From Streptomyces sp. NBC_01431 (lineage in GTDB: Bacteria > Actinomycetota > Actinomycetes > Streptomycetales > Streptomycetaceae), in contig NZ_CP109496.1 of the NCBI RefSeq assembly GCF_036231355.1, forward strand, positions 3,844,001 to 3,908,000: a stretch of 64,000 bases of DNA, given 5' to 3'. Below, piece by piece: positions 21,956-30,278 of this stretch. The notes under the pieces were generated by a model. It did not search any database. It had not been told where the DNA came from and saw only the letters and a program-made list of their open reading frames with translations. Each line of letters begins with the position of its first letter. Position 1 is the first letter of the stretch. Position numbers and translations under genes: made by a program.

Positions 21956-23326
21956 TCAGTTCTGCTGGGGGGAGGGGCCCTTGGCGGGCGGGCCGCCGCC
22001 GGCCGCGATCTCGAATTCGGCGCGCGGGTGTTCCAGCGAGCCGAGCGAGACGATCTCGCGTTTGAACAGTCCGGCCAGGGCCCATTCGGCCAGGACGCGG
22101 GCTTTGCGGTTGAACGTCGGGACGCGGCTCAAGTGGTAGACGCGGTGCATGAACCAGGCCGGGTAGCCCTTGAGTTTGCGTCCGTAGACGTGGGCGACGC
22201 CCTTGTGGAGGCCGAGGGAGGCGACCGAGCCCACGTAGGCGTGGCGGTACTCCTTGAGCGGGGCGCCGGCCAGGGCCGCGGCGACGTTCTCGGCGAGCAC
22301 CCTCGCCTGGCGCACGGCGTGCTGGGCGTTGGGCGCGCACTCCTTGGCCTTCTCCTGCGACGTGAGGTCGGGGATGGCGGCGGCGTCGCCGGCCGCCCAG
22401 GCGTGATCGACGCCCTCGATCCGCAGGTCGGCGGCGCACCGGAGCCGACCGTGCTCGTTCAGGGGCAGGTCGGTGGCGGCGAGGATCGGGGCGGGCTTGA
22501 CGCCGGCGGTCCACACGACGGTACGGGTGGGGAAGCGGGAGCCGTCGCTGAGGACGGCGACCCGGTTCTCGCACGTGTCGAGCCGGGTCTCCAGGCGTAC
22601 GTCGATGTTGCGCGCGCGCAGCTCGCGGATCGCGTACCGGCCCATCTCCGCGCCGACCTCGGGCAGGATCTTGTCGCTGGCCTCGACCAGGATCCACTTC
22701 AGGTCCTCGGGCTTGATGTTGTGGTAGTACCGCGCGGTGTAGCGGGCCATGTCCTCCAGTTCGGCGAGCGCCTCGACGCCCGCGTAGCCGCCGCCGACGA
22801 AGACGAAGGTGAGCGCGGCGTCGCGGATCGCGGGGTCGCGCGTGGAGGAGGCGATGTCCATCTGCTCGATGACGTGGTTGCGCAGGCCGATGGCCTCCTC
22901 GACGGTCTTGAAGCCGATGGCGTGGTCGGCGAGACCGGGGATCGGCAGGGTGCGGGAGACCGAACCGGGTGCGATGACGAGTTCGTCGTACGCCAACTGG
23001 ACGCCTCCGGTGCCGTCCTCGGGCGAGGCGAGGGTGGTGACGGTCGCGGTGCGTCCGGCGTGGTCGATCCGGTCGGCCCGGCCGATGACGATGCGGCACT
23101 TGTCCAGGACCCGGCGCAGCGGTACCACGACGTGGCGCGGGGAGATGTTTCCGGCCGCCGCCTCGGGCAGGAACGGCTGGTACGTCATGTAGGGATCGGG
23201 GGCGACCACGGTGATCTCGACGGTGCCGCTCTTCAGCCCGGCTCTCAGCTTCCGTTGCAGGCGCAGCGCTGTGTACATCCCGACGTATCCGCCGCCGACC
23301 ACGAGAATGCGCGCAGGTTCTGTCAC
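21956..23326 (-). CDS. ndh: Type II NADH dehydrogenase
   Basis: A 456-residue flavoprotein oxidising NADH and reducing menaquinone without proton pumping. The FAD site is VVGGGYVGMY (near 9-18), the NAD site is FVFVGGGYAGVEALAEL (near 175-190), and the second FAD motif is AWAAGDAAAIPDL. The C-terminal part has an amphipathic stretch for peripheral membrane attachment. GTG 23326 (MTEPARILVVGG) is chosen because it leaves the usual short N-terminus; no strong ribosome site precedes it. It is divergent from the atrA-like gene. The shared 326-base region holds a DnaA-box-like sequence and a small palindrome. Confidence 0.9.
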   Translation of the reverse strand: MTEPARILVVGGGYVGMYTALRLQRKLRAGLKSGTVEITVVAPDPYMTYQPFLPEAAAGNISPRHVVVPLRRVLDKCRIVIGRADRIDHAGRTATVTTLASPEDGTGGVQLAYDELVIAPGSVSRTLPIPGLADHAIGFKTVEEAIGLRNHVIEQMDIASSTRDPAIRDAALTFVFVGGGYAGVEALAELEDMARYTARYYHNIKPEDLKWILVEASDKILPEVGAEMGRYAIRELRARNIDVRLETRLDTCENRVAVLSDGSRFPTRTVVWTAGVKPAPILAATDLPLNEHGRLRCAADLRIEGVDHAWAAGDAAAIPDLTSQEKAKECAPNAQHAVRQARVLAENVAAALAGAPLKEYRHAYVGSVASLGLHKGVAHVYGRKLKGYPAWFMHRVYHLSRVPTFNRKARVLAEWALAGLFKREIVSLGSLEHPRAEFEIAAGGGPPAKGPSPQQN

Positions 23327-23652
23327 TACACCATGACGCAACGGGCCCCGGGCTTTGTCCACAGGCCCGACAGATTGTGTGACTGGAAGGCGTTGGTGCG
23401 GCGGCCGGGCCGTTCTCCCCGTCGACGGGAGATATGTGCAGGTCAGGGAGTGAGTGACACGTGATGTGTGGGGTCCGATTCCGTCAGGTTTCGGTCCTTG
23501 GTCCGATCGGGGGGCACACCGTGCGGAAGAACCCCTTCTGAATTGAGTCCGGCTCAACTATGTTCGTATCTCGTCGGGGTGTGGGTCACGGACCGGTCCT
23601 CGACTGTCAGGGCGGGGAGTCTCCGGGGGGAGACGTTATTACCGGGGGATAA
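23327..23652. promoter_or_regulatory. ndh - atrA-like divergent control region
   Basis: 326 bases with promoters for both genes. It contains a perfect DnaA-box sequence TTGTCCACA at 23355-23363, near the ndh start, and the interrupted palindrome TTGAG-N5-CTCAA at 23543-23557. The latter is a candidate operator for the TetR-type product of the right-hand gene. No confident -10/-35 hexamers. Confidence 0.45.
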
Positions 23653-24444
23653 ATGCACATTCAGGACTCTCATTGGCAGACCGCCGTCGCGGCTTCCGAC
23701 GGCAACGGCCGGATGGCCACTGGTCTGGGTGCGGGCGGATCGCGTTCCGCGCCGCTGCGGGTGGACGCCCAGCGCAATCTCGAACACGTGCTGCGCGCCG
23801 CGCGCGAGGTGTTCGGCGAGCTCGGTTACGGGGCGCCCATGGAGGACGTGGCTCGCCGGGCCAGGGTCGGTGTGGGCACCGTCTACCGGCGGTTCCCGAG
23901 CAAGGACGTGCTGGTGCGCCGGATAGCCGAGGAGGAGACCTCGCGGCTGACCGACCAGGCGCGCACGGCGCTCGGCCAGGAGGAGGAGCCGTGGTCGGCG
24001 CTCTCCCGGTTCCTGCGCACGTCGGTGGCCTCGGGCGCCGGGCGGCTGCTTCCGCCGCAGGTGCTGCGGGTCGGCGTCGACGCGGATGAGGTCGAGGCCG
24101 TACCGGACGGTGCCGACGAGGCGCGGGTGCCGCAGCAGCGCCAGGTCGGTTCGGCCGGACCGGTGATCGAGCAGGGGCCCGGCTGGGGCCGGATGATCGA
24201 GCCGCGTACGTCGCCCGAGCAGGAGCTCGACGACGCGGGTTCGGCCGAACTGCTCGAAGTGGTGGGCCAGTTGGTGGACCGTGCGCGGTCGGCCGGGGAG
24301 CTGCGCGGCGATGTGACCGTCGCCGATGTGCTCCTGGTGATAGCCACGGCGGCGCCCTCGCTGCCGGACGCCGCCCAGCAGGCCGCCGCGTCGTCGCGAC
24401 TCCTCGACATCCTGCTGGAGGGGCTGCGATCGCGTCCGTCCTGA
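23653..24444 (+). CDS. atrA: TetR family regulator, AtrA-like
   Basis: A 263-residue TetR regulator. After a 40-residue variable N-terminus, the helix-turn-helix lies at about 45-90 (RVGVGTVYRRFPSKDVLVRRI). The rest is the helical ligand and dimer domain. From memory this N-terminal pattern (MHIQDSHW..., APLRVDAQRNLEHVLRAAREVFGELGYGAPM-type) and the divergent ndh neighbour match AtrA (SCO4118), which activates actII-ORF4 and other antibiotic pathway genes. I give the symbol on that basis. ATG 23653 has a GGGGG purine tract just upstream. It probably acts on the ndh-atrA intergenic region. Confidence 0.85.
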   Translation: MHIQDSHWQTAVAASDGNGRMATGLGAGGSRSAPLRVDAQRNLEHVLRAAREVFGELGYGAPMEDVARRARVGVGTVYRRFPSKDVLVRRIAEEETSRLTDQARTALGQEEEPWSALSRFLRTSVASGAGRLLPPQVLRVGVDADEVEAVPDGADEARVPQQRQVGSAGPVIEQGPGWGRMIEPRTSPEQELDDAGSAELLEVVGQLVDRARSAGELRGDVTVADVLLVIATAAPSLPDAAQQAAASSRLLDILLEGLRSRPS

Positions 24445-24688
24445 TCCACCGACCGCGGTTCTGATCACCAACTTCCGTGTGGGACAAGGGAGTTGAGGAC
24501 GGGGACGGGCGTCGGCGCCATCGTTGGCCGAGCCTTCGAACCTTCCCCGAAAGAGTGACGGCTAGCGCTCCGGTGCGGTAAGTCTCCCCGGATGAGTGGT
24601 TGCCGAGCCCGAGGGCTCGGCTCCGCTTGCGCTCTGTGGCACGCTTGCCCGGTGGTCGGGTCTGAGCGTGCTTACGGGAGCTTCCGCT

Positions 24689-26683
24689 ATGGGCGTTGAA
24701 GAGCGGGACGAGTCGCGCTCAGACGGCGGCGGTCCGGAATCCGGCGGGCCGGGCGGTGCGCAACCGCCGTTCCGGCAGGTGCCGAACCAGGGCGGCCCCA
24801 GCGGCTCCCCGGGTGGTCCCGCGCCCATTCCCGGGCCGAGCTCCGGAGATTCCGCTTCCGCCGCAGGGGACGATGCCGAGCTGGGCGGGACCGTGCTGCC
24901 GGGGCCCTGGGGGCCCATGGACGGCATCGGCGATCCGGCCGCGAGCGTGCCGCCGCAGCGCGAGGGCGGGTTGCGCGAGGGCGCGGTCATCGAGATCGCG
25001 GAGGTCGGGAAGTCCGACGCCGATCTGATCCACGCGATGCGGACCGGTGACGACAGCGCGTACGAGGAGTTGTTCAGGCGCCACTCGGCCGCGGTGCGGC
25101 GCTACGCCCGCAGCTGCTGCCGGGACGCGCACACCGCGGACGACCTGACGGCGGAGGTCTTCGCGCGCACGCTCCAGGCGGTGCGCGGCGGGGCCGGGCC
25201 CGAACAGTCGGTGCGCGCCTACCTGATGACGACCGTGCGGCGGGTCGCGGCCTCCTGGACGCGGACCGCCAAGCGGGAGCAGTTGGTCGAGGACTTCGCG
25301 GTCTTCGCGCAGGAGGCCGCGCGCTCCTCGGAAGTGGCCGACGACGACACCATCGATCTCGGCGCCGATGTGCGGGCCATGCACGAGGCCGAGCAGACGC
25401 TGGCCATGCAGGCGTTCCGCTCGCTGCCGGAGCGCTGGCAGGCGGTGCTGTGGCACACCACCGTCGAGGAGGAGTCGCCGAGCGAGATCGCGCCGCTGTT
25501 CGGGCTCACCGCCAACGCCACGGCGGTCCTGGCCAGCCGGGCCAGGGAAGGCCTCAAGCAGGCCTACCTCCAGGCACATGTGTCGACAGCGCTGACCTCC
25601 GGCGGGGACTGCGCGCGCTATGCCGACCGGCTCGGCGCGTATGCGCGCGGCGGGCTGCGGATGCGGGCCGAGCGCGGGCTGAGCAAGCATCTGGAGGAGT
25701 GCGCGAACTGCCGGGTGGCGGTCGTGGAGCTCAAAGACGTCAACGCCGGGATTCCCGCGCTGCTTCCGGTCGCGGTCATCGGCTGGTTCGCCGCCGGGTT
25801 CTCGCTCAAGGCCGCGGGAGTCGTGGCGGGTGGCGCCGCCGGGGCCGCGGGTGCCGGTGCCGCGGCAGCCGCGACCGGCGGCGGTTCGTCCGGCGGTACG
25901 GCGGGGGGCGCCGCGGCCTCCGAGGGGCTCGGCGCCCCGGCCAAGGCCGGTATCGCGGCGGCGACCGCCGTCGCGGTGGCGGCGGGTGTCGTGTTCGCGC
26001 TGAGCGGCCACCACTCGGCGCCGCCGAAGCCCGACGCGAAGCCGCCCGCAGTGGTGCCGGTCGTGCCGCGGAAGCCGCCGCCCACGCCCGAGCCGCCCGC
26101 CCCGACCGCGCCGGCACCCACCCCACCGCCCAGGCCGGTGCACAAGCCGTCACCCCGGCCCACGCCGCCGAAGCCCGCCCCGCCCAAGCCGGCGCCGCCC
26201 CGCCCGACGCCGACTCCCAAGCCCACCCCGCCTCCCCCGCCGCCCGCCCCGACCGTGTACCGGGTGAACCGCCTGGCGTACGGGGTGTTCGGCGACGGCA
26301 CCAAGCCGGAGGTGCGGCTCGGCGAGTCGAGCTGGCTGTGGCAGCGTTCGGGCGTGCGGATCGGCGACACGAGGTATCCGCACGGGGTGACCGTGCACGG
26401 CCGGTCCTCGGTGACCATCGACCTGAACCGCCAGTGCCGTACGTACGACGCCTACGCGGGCCTGGACCATCTCACGATGGAGCTCGGGGCGGTGCGGTTC
26501 TCGGTGTACGGGGACGGCACCAGGCTGTGGCAGTCGCCGGTCCTGCACGGCGGCGACCCGGCGGTACCGGTGCACGCCGACATCACGGGCCGCAGGACGA
26601 TCCGGCTCGTCGCCGAACCGCAGGACGGTTTCAGCGGGGCGGCGCTGGCGGATTGGGCACGGTCGGAGATCAGCTGCCGGTGA
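24689..26683 (+). CDS. ECF sigma factor fused to an anti-sigma zinc finger, membrane segments and NPCBM domain
   Basis: A 664-residue multidomain sigma factor. A disordered N-terminus (1-105) precedes sigma region 2 (about 110-190, with HSAAVRRYARSCCRD and DDLTAEVFAR) and region 4 (about 235-292, with PSEIAPLFGLTANATAVLASRAREGLK). A putative zinc-binding anti-sigma segment follows (C308, HLEECANC with H334/C338/C341), then two hydrophobic stretches (about 356-395 and 452-472) and a Pro/Lys-rich spacer. The C-terminal domain (about 550-664) is of the NPCBM carbohydrate-binding type. The last part would be outside the cell, so one polypeptide could sense cell wall or glycan and control its own sigma. 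It resembles large fused ECF groups such as ECF52/53 as I recall them. The ATG is preceded by GGGAG. 244 bases separate it from atrA. Confidence 0.88.
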   Translation: MGVEERDESRSDGGGPESGGPGGAQPPFRQVPNQGGPSGSPGGPAPIPGPSSGDSASAAGDDAELGGTVLPGPWGPMDGIGDPAASVPPQREGGLREGAVIEIAEVGKSDADLIHAMRTGDDSAYEELFRRHSAAVRRYARSCCRDAHTADDLTAEVFARTLQAVRGGAGPEQSVRAYLMTTVRRVAASWTRTAKREQLVEDFAVFAQEAARSSEVADDDTIDLGADVRAMHEAEQTLAMQAFRSLPERWQAVLWHTTVEEESPSEIAPLFGLTANATAVLASRAREGLKQAYLQAHVSTALTSGGDCARYADRLGAYARGGLRMRAERGLSKHLEECANCRVAVVELKDVNAGIPALLPVAVIGWFAAGFSLKAAGVVAGGAAGAAGAGAAAAATGGGSSGGTAGGAAASEGLGAPAKAGIAAATAVAVAAGVVFALSGHHSAPPKPDAKPPAVVPVVPRKPPPTPEPPAPTAPAPTPPPRPVHKPSPRPTPPKPAPPKPAPPRPTPTPKPTPPPPPPAPTVYRVNRLAYGVFGDGTKPEVRLGESSWLWQRSGVRIGDTRYPHGVTVHGRSSVTIDLNRQCRTYDAYAGLDHLTMELGAVRFSVYGDGTRLWQSPVLHGGDPAVPVHADITGRRTIRLVAEPQDGFSGAALADWARSEISCR

Positions 26684-26766
26684 GCAGGGCCCCGGGGGCG
26701 GGGCTGGGGGGCGGCCTTGACCGCAAGCTTGAGGGAAAGCTGCCGTCCCTGACGGCGAGGTGCCGG

Positions 26767-29700
26767 TCAAGGGGCCGGGGATGCCGCCGGGATCGCCGCC
26801 TCCAGGAGGGGTGGGATTTCCGGCGGGGTCAGCGCGGTGCCGGTGGCGTGCTCGGTTTCGTATGTCTCGGGGCTGAGCGCGCGGCGAGCTCGTACCGTGA
26901 CGGATTCCTCCATCGCCAGCTCCGGTGCGGACCGCGGGATTCCGGCGCGCCAGGCAGTGGCCGCGGCCAGCACCCGTACTGCGCGGGCGTGTTCACCGAG
27001 GTCGCCGAGGAGCCGGGCCGCGCACTCGGCCAGGTGGGCGAGGACTCCTTCCGGGCACTCGGCGTCGGCCGCCGTGCGCAGAACTTCGGTTAGTTCCCGC
27101 AGACCCGCCGCGGGGCCGGACTCGGGCGGCGATGACGCGGGCGTTCAGGGCGCCGAGGGACGCGGTGAAGTGCGCGTGGACCGGGCCGCCCCGGCCGGCG
27201 TTACGGGCCCGGTCGCTCAGGGCGCGGGCGGTGGGGGTGTGGCCCCGGTCCAGGGCGATGGCGGCGAGCACGGAGTGGATGTACGGCAGGGCGTCGGGCG
27301 TCCGGTACCGCTCCGCCTCCGCCTCCGCTTCGGCGAGTGCCTTCTCGGCGGACTCCATGTCGCCGGTGCGGTAGGCGAGTTCGCCGAGGCGGGTGGTGAG
27401 GAACGGGGTCTCGTGGTGGGCGCCCACCTCGCGGGCGAGGTGCAGCGCCTCCTCATACGCGGAGCGCGCCTGCTCGGGCCGGCCGCGCAGCATCGCGGCC
27501 TCTGCGGTGGCGCCGGCGACCTGGGCGCGTACCCAGCGGTCTCCGACGCGGTGGCCCAGTTCGCGCAGTTCGGCCAGGTCTGCGTCGATGCCGTCGAGGC
27601 CGCCCGGGGTGTCGACGGTGAGGTGGACGCGGAACATCAGCGCCACGCTGAGCGCCCAGTCGTCACCGTGGCGGCGGCAGTTGGCGATGACGGCGTCGAC
27701 CAGCTCGCGCAGGCCGTACGGGGTGTCGGTGAGGAAGGCCGTGAACGGCCACAGCAGCCCCGGAAAGTGGGACGCCTGCGGTCCGCCTGCCTCGAAGACC
27801 GCCCGCAGCTGCCCGAGCCGGGCCTTCGCGGCCGGCGTTTCGAGCTCCTCGGCGGAGGCGGTTTCGGCGAGCAGGAAGTAGTGGAGCAGGTCGAGGTGCA
27901 GCCGGGGCCAGTAGCGGGGGTCGCGCTCGTCGGAGGGGGCGGGCGAGAGCGAGGCAATGGCCCGCGTCCAGGCGACGCCCTCGGCCCGGTAGTCCCGCAG
28001 CCACCAGAACCACCCCATGGCGAGGGCGAGTTCGGTGGCGACGAGTTCGTCCGGGAAGGGTTCGTCGCGGGCCGGTTCGGAAGGGGCGCGTCCGTCGGGG
28101 GCGCGTCCGTCGGGGGGCGACGTGGGGGTGGGAGCGGCGGGCGGCAGCGGGGAAGCGGCCGGGGCGGATGGAGCGGGTGGGGTGGCTGAGGCCGGGCCCG
28201 TACCCACGGCGGCCGATGCCCCACTGGCCGGGGCCACCGCCGTGGTTGTTCGGCGCAGGACGGCGCGGATGTTGTCCAGGTCCGTCTCCAGGCGGCGGAT
28301 CCACGGGAGTTGCTCGTGCGCACGGATGTGGGGTTCGGCGCGGAGGGCCAGTTCACGGTAGTAGGCCGCGTGGGCGTCGGCCGCCTCGCGCAGCGTCTCG
28401 GGGGTCTGGTCGGCCCGCTCGGCGGCGTACTCGTGGATCGTCTCCAGCATGCGGTAGCGCATGCCGCTGCCGTCGTCCGCGGGGACCGCGATGACCAGGG
28501 ACTTGTCGACCAGGGCCGCGAGATCGTCGGTGCTGCCGCAGACCGCCTGCGCGGCGGCGAGGTCCCAACCGCCCGCGAAGACGGAGGCGCGGCGCAGGAC
28601 GGTGCGTTCGGGTTCTTCCAGCAGGTCCCAGGACCAGTCCACGACGGCCCGCAGGGTTTGCTGGCGGGGCAGTACGGTGCGGCTGCCGCCGGTGAGCAGG
28701 CGGAATCGGTCATCGAGGCGGTCGGCTATCTGACGCGCGGTCAGCATCCGGAGCCGGGCGGCGGCCAGTTCGATGGCGAGCGGGAGCCCGTCGAGGCGTC
28801 CGCAGATTTCGGCGACGGCCTCGGGGTCGGCGCCGGGATCGAAGCCTGGGCGTACGGTGCGGGCGCGTTCGGCGAAGAGCCGGTGGGCCGGAGCGGGCGG
28901 CAGCGGCCCGACCGGGCGGACCGCCTCGCCGGGTACGCCGAGGGGCTCGCGGCTGGTGGCGAGGATGCGGAGGTTCGGACAGTGGGTGAGCAGCGTCTCG
29001 GCGAGCCGGGCGGCGGCGTCGATGACGTGCTCGCAGTTGTCGAGGACGAGCAGGGTGCTCGGGCGCCGCGAGAGGTCGTCGATGAGGCGGGCGGTCGGGT
29101 CGTCGGGCGCGGCCCCCTGGCCTTCCCGCACCAGCAGGGTCGTCTCGCGCAGCCCGAGCGCGGAGACAACGGCACCGGGCACGGCCTGGGGCTGCTCCAG
29201 GGAGGCGAGCTCCACCAGCCAGGCGGAGGTCACGAGGGCGCGCCTGGGTCGACCCGCGTCGATGCGGTCGCGTTCGTTCGTTGTCAGGGTTTCGGACGCC
29301 GCGCGTTCCGCCAAGCGGGTCTTTCCCGTGCCGCCGGGACCGGTCAGGGTGACCAGGCGGGATGCGCTCAACTCTTCCTGAATCCATGCCAGTTCGGGCT
29401 CTCGGCCCACGAACGAGGTCAGGCGGGGGCGGATGTTGCCCGTGGCGGTCGGCGGGGCGGGGGCGGCGGGCGACTCCTCCAGCAACTCGGCGTGCAGTGC
29501 CGTCAGTTCGGGGCCCGGGTCGGTGCCGAGGGAGTCGGCCAGGGTGCGGCGGGTCGTCTCGTACGCGGCGAGGGCGTCCGCCCGGCGGCCCTCGGCCCGC
29601 AGCGTACGGATCAGCTGGGCGTGCAGCGTTTCGTCGTACGGGTGCGAGGCGAGCAGTTCCGTCAGCTCGGCGAGCAGCGGTGCGGTGGCCCCGCGCCTGA

Positions 29701-30187
29701 GGTCGGCCTCGATGCGGTTGCGCAGGGCGGCTCGGCGCTGGGCCTCGGGGCGTGCGGCGGCGTCGCGTTCGGGGAGGTCCGCGAGGGCCGGGCCGCGCCA
29801 CAGCGCGAGGGCGGCACGCAGGGTGCGGGCCGCGGACTCGGGGTCGCCCGCGGCGAGCTGGGCGGCCCCCTCGGCGGCCCGCTCCTCGAACGCGTACAGG
29901 TCGATCTCGTGCGGCGCCGCGGCCAGTTGGTAGCCCGCCGGGCCGGACTCGACGGCCGCCCTGCCCAGGACGCGGCGGAGCCGGCCGACGAGGGCCTGAA
30001 GGGCCGCGGGCGCGTCCTGCGGCGGATCGTTTGCCCATATGTCGTCGATCAGCGCGGATACGGGGACGGGGCGCGCGGGGTGGAGCGCGAGCGCGGCCAG
30101 CAGGGCGCGCACGCGGGGCCCGCCGAGGGGGACGGCGGTGCCGGTGTCGTCTCGCGCCTCGGTGACGCCCAGGATCAGGTACCGCAC
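26767..30187 (-). CDS. AfsR/SARP-type regulator (winged helix, BTAD, NB-ARC, TPR-like), with a +1 frameshift near the 3' end
   Basis: A large regulator starting at GTG 30187 (MRYLILGVTE). It has an OmpR-type winged helix (1-90), a bacterial transcriptional activation domain (about 95-240), an NB-ARC/STAND ATPase with P-loop GPGGTGKT (283-290) and VLDNCEHV Walker B, then winged-helix and TPR-like helical repeats. The open frame ends at 26993 with a tail that looks non-coding (arginine/proline-rich). Removing one base of the GGG run near 27121-27130 restores a frame that continues in good helical sequence (ELTEVLRTAADAE...) to a TGA at 26767, giving about 1,139 residues. Either the sequence has an error there or the last 115 residues are lost. 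It probably regulates secondary metabolism or stress genes; targets unknown. Confidence 0.82.
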
Positions 30188-30278
30188 CCACCCATTGTGA
30201 CGTGGGCGGGGCGCGTCCGGCGTGGGCTTTCCCCTCCGCGACACCCGCCATGCCTGCGGGAACTTGCCCGCGCCCCTC

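Noticed and set aside
22028..23464. 478-codon frame antisense to ndh
   Set aside because: Mirror frame, rich in Gly/Arg/Asp, no motif; ndh is intact on the other strand.
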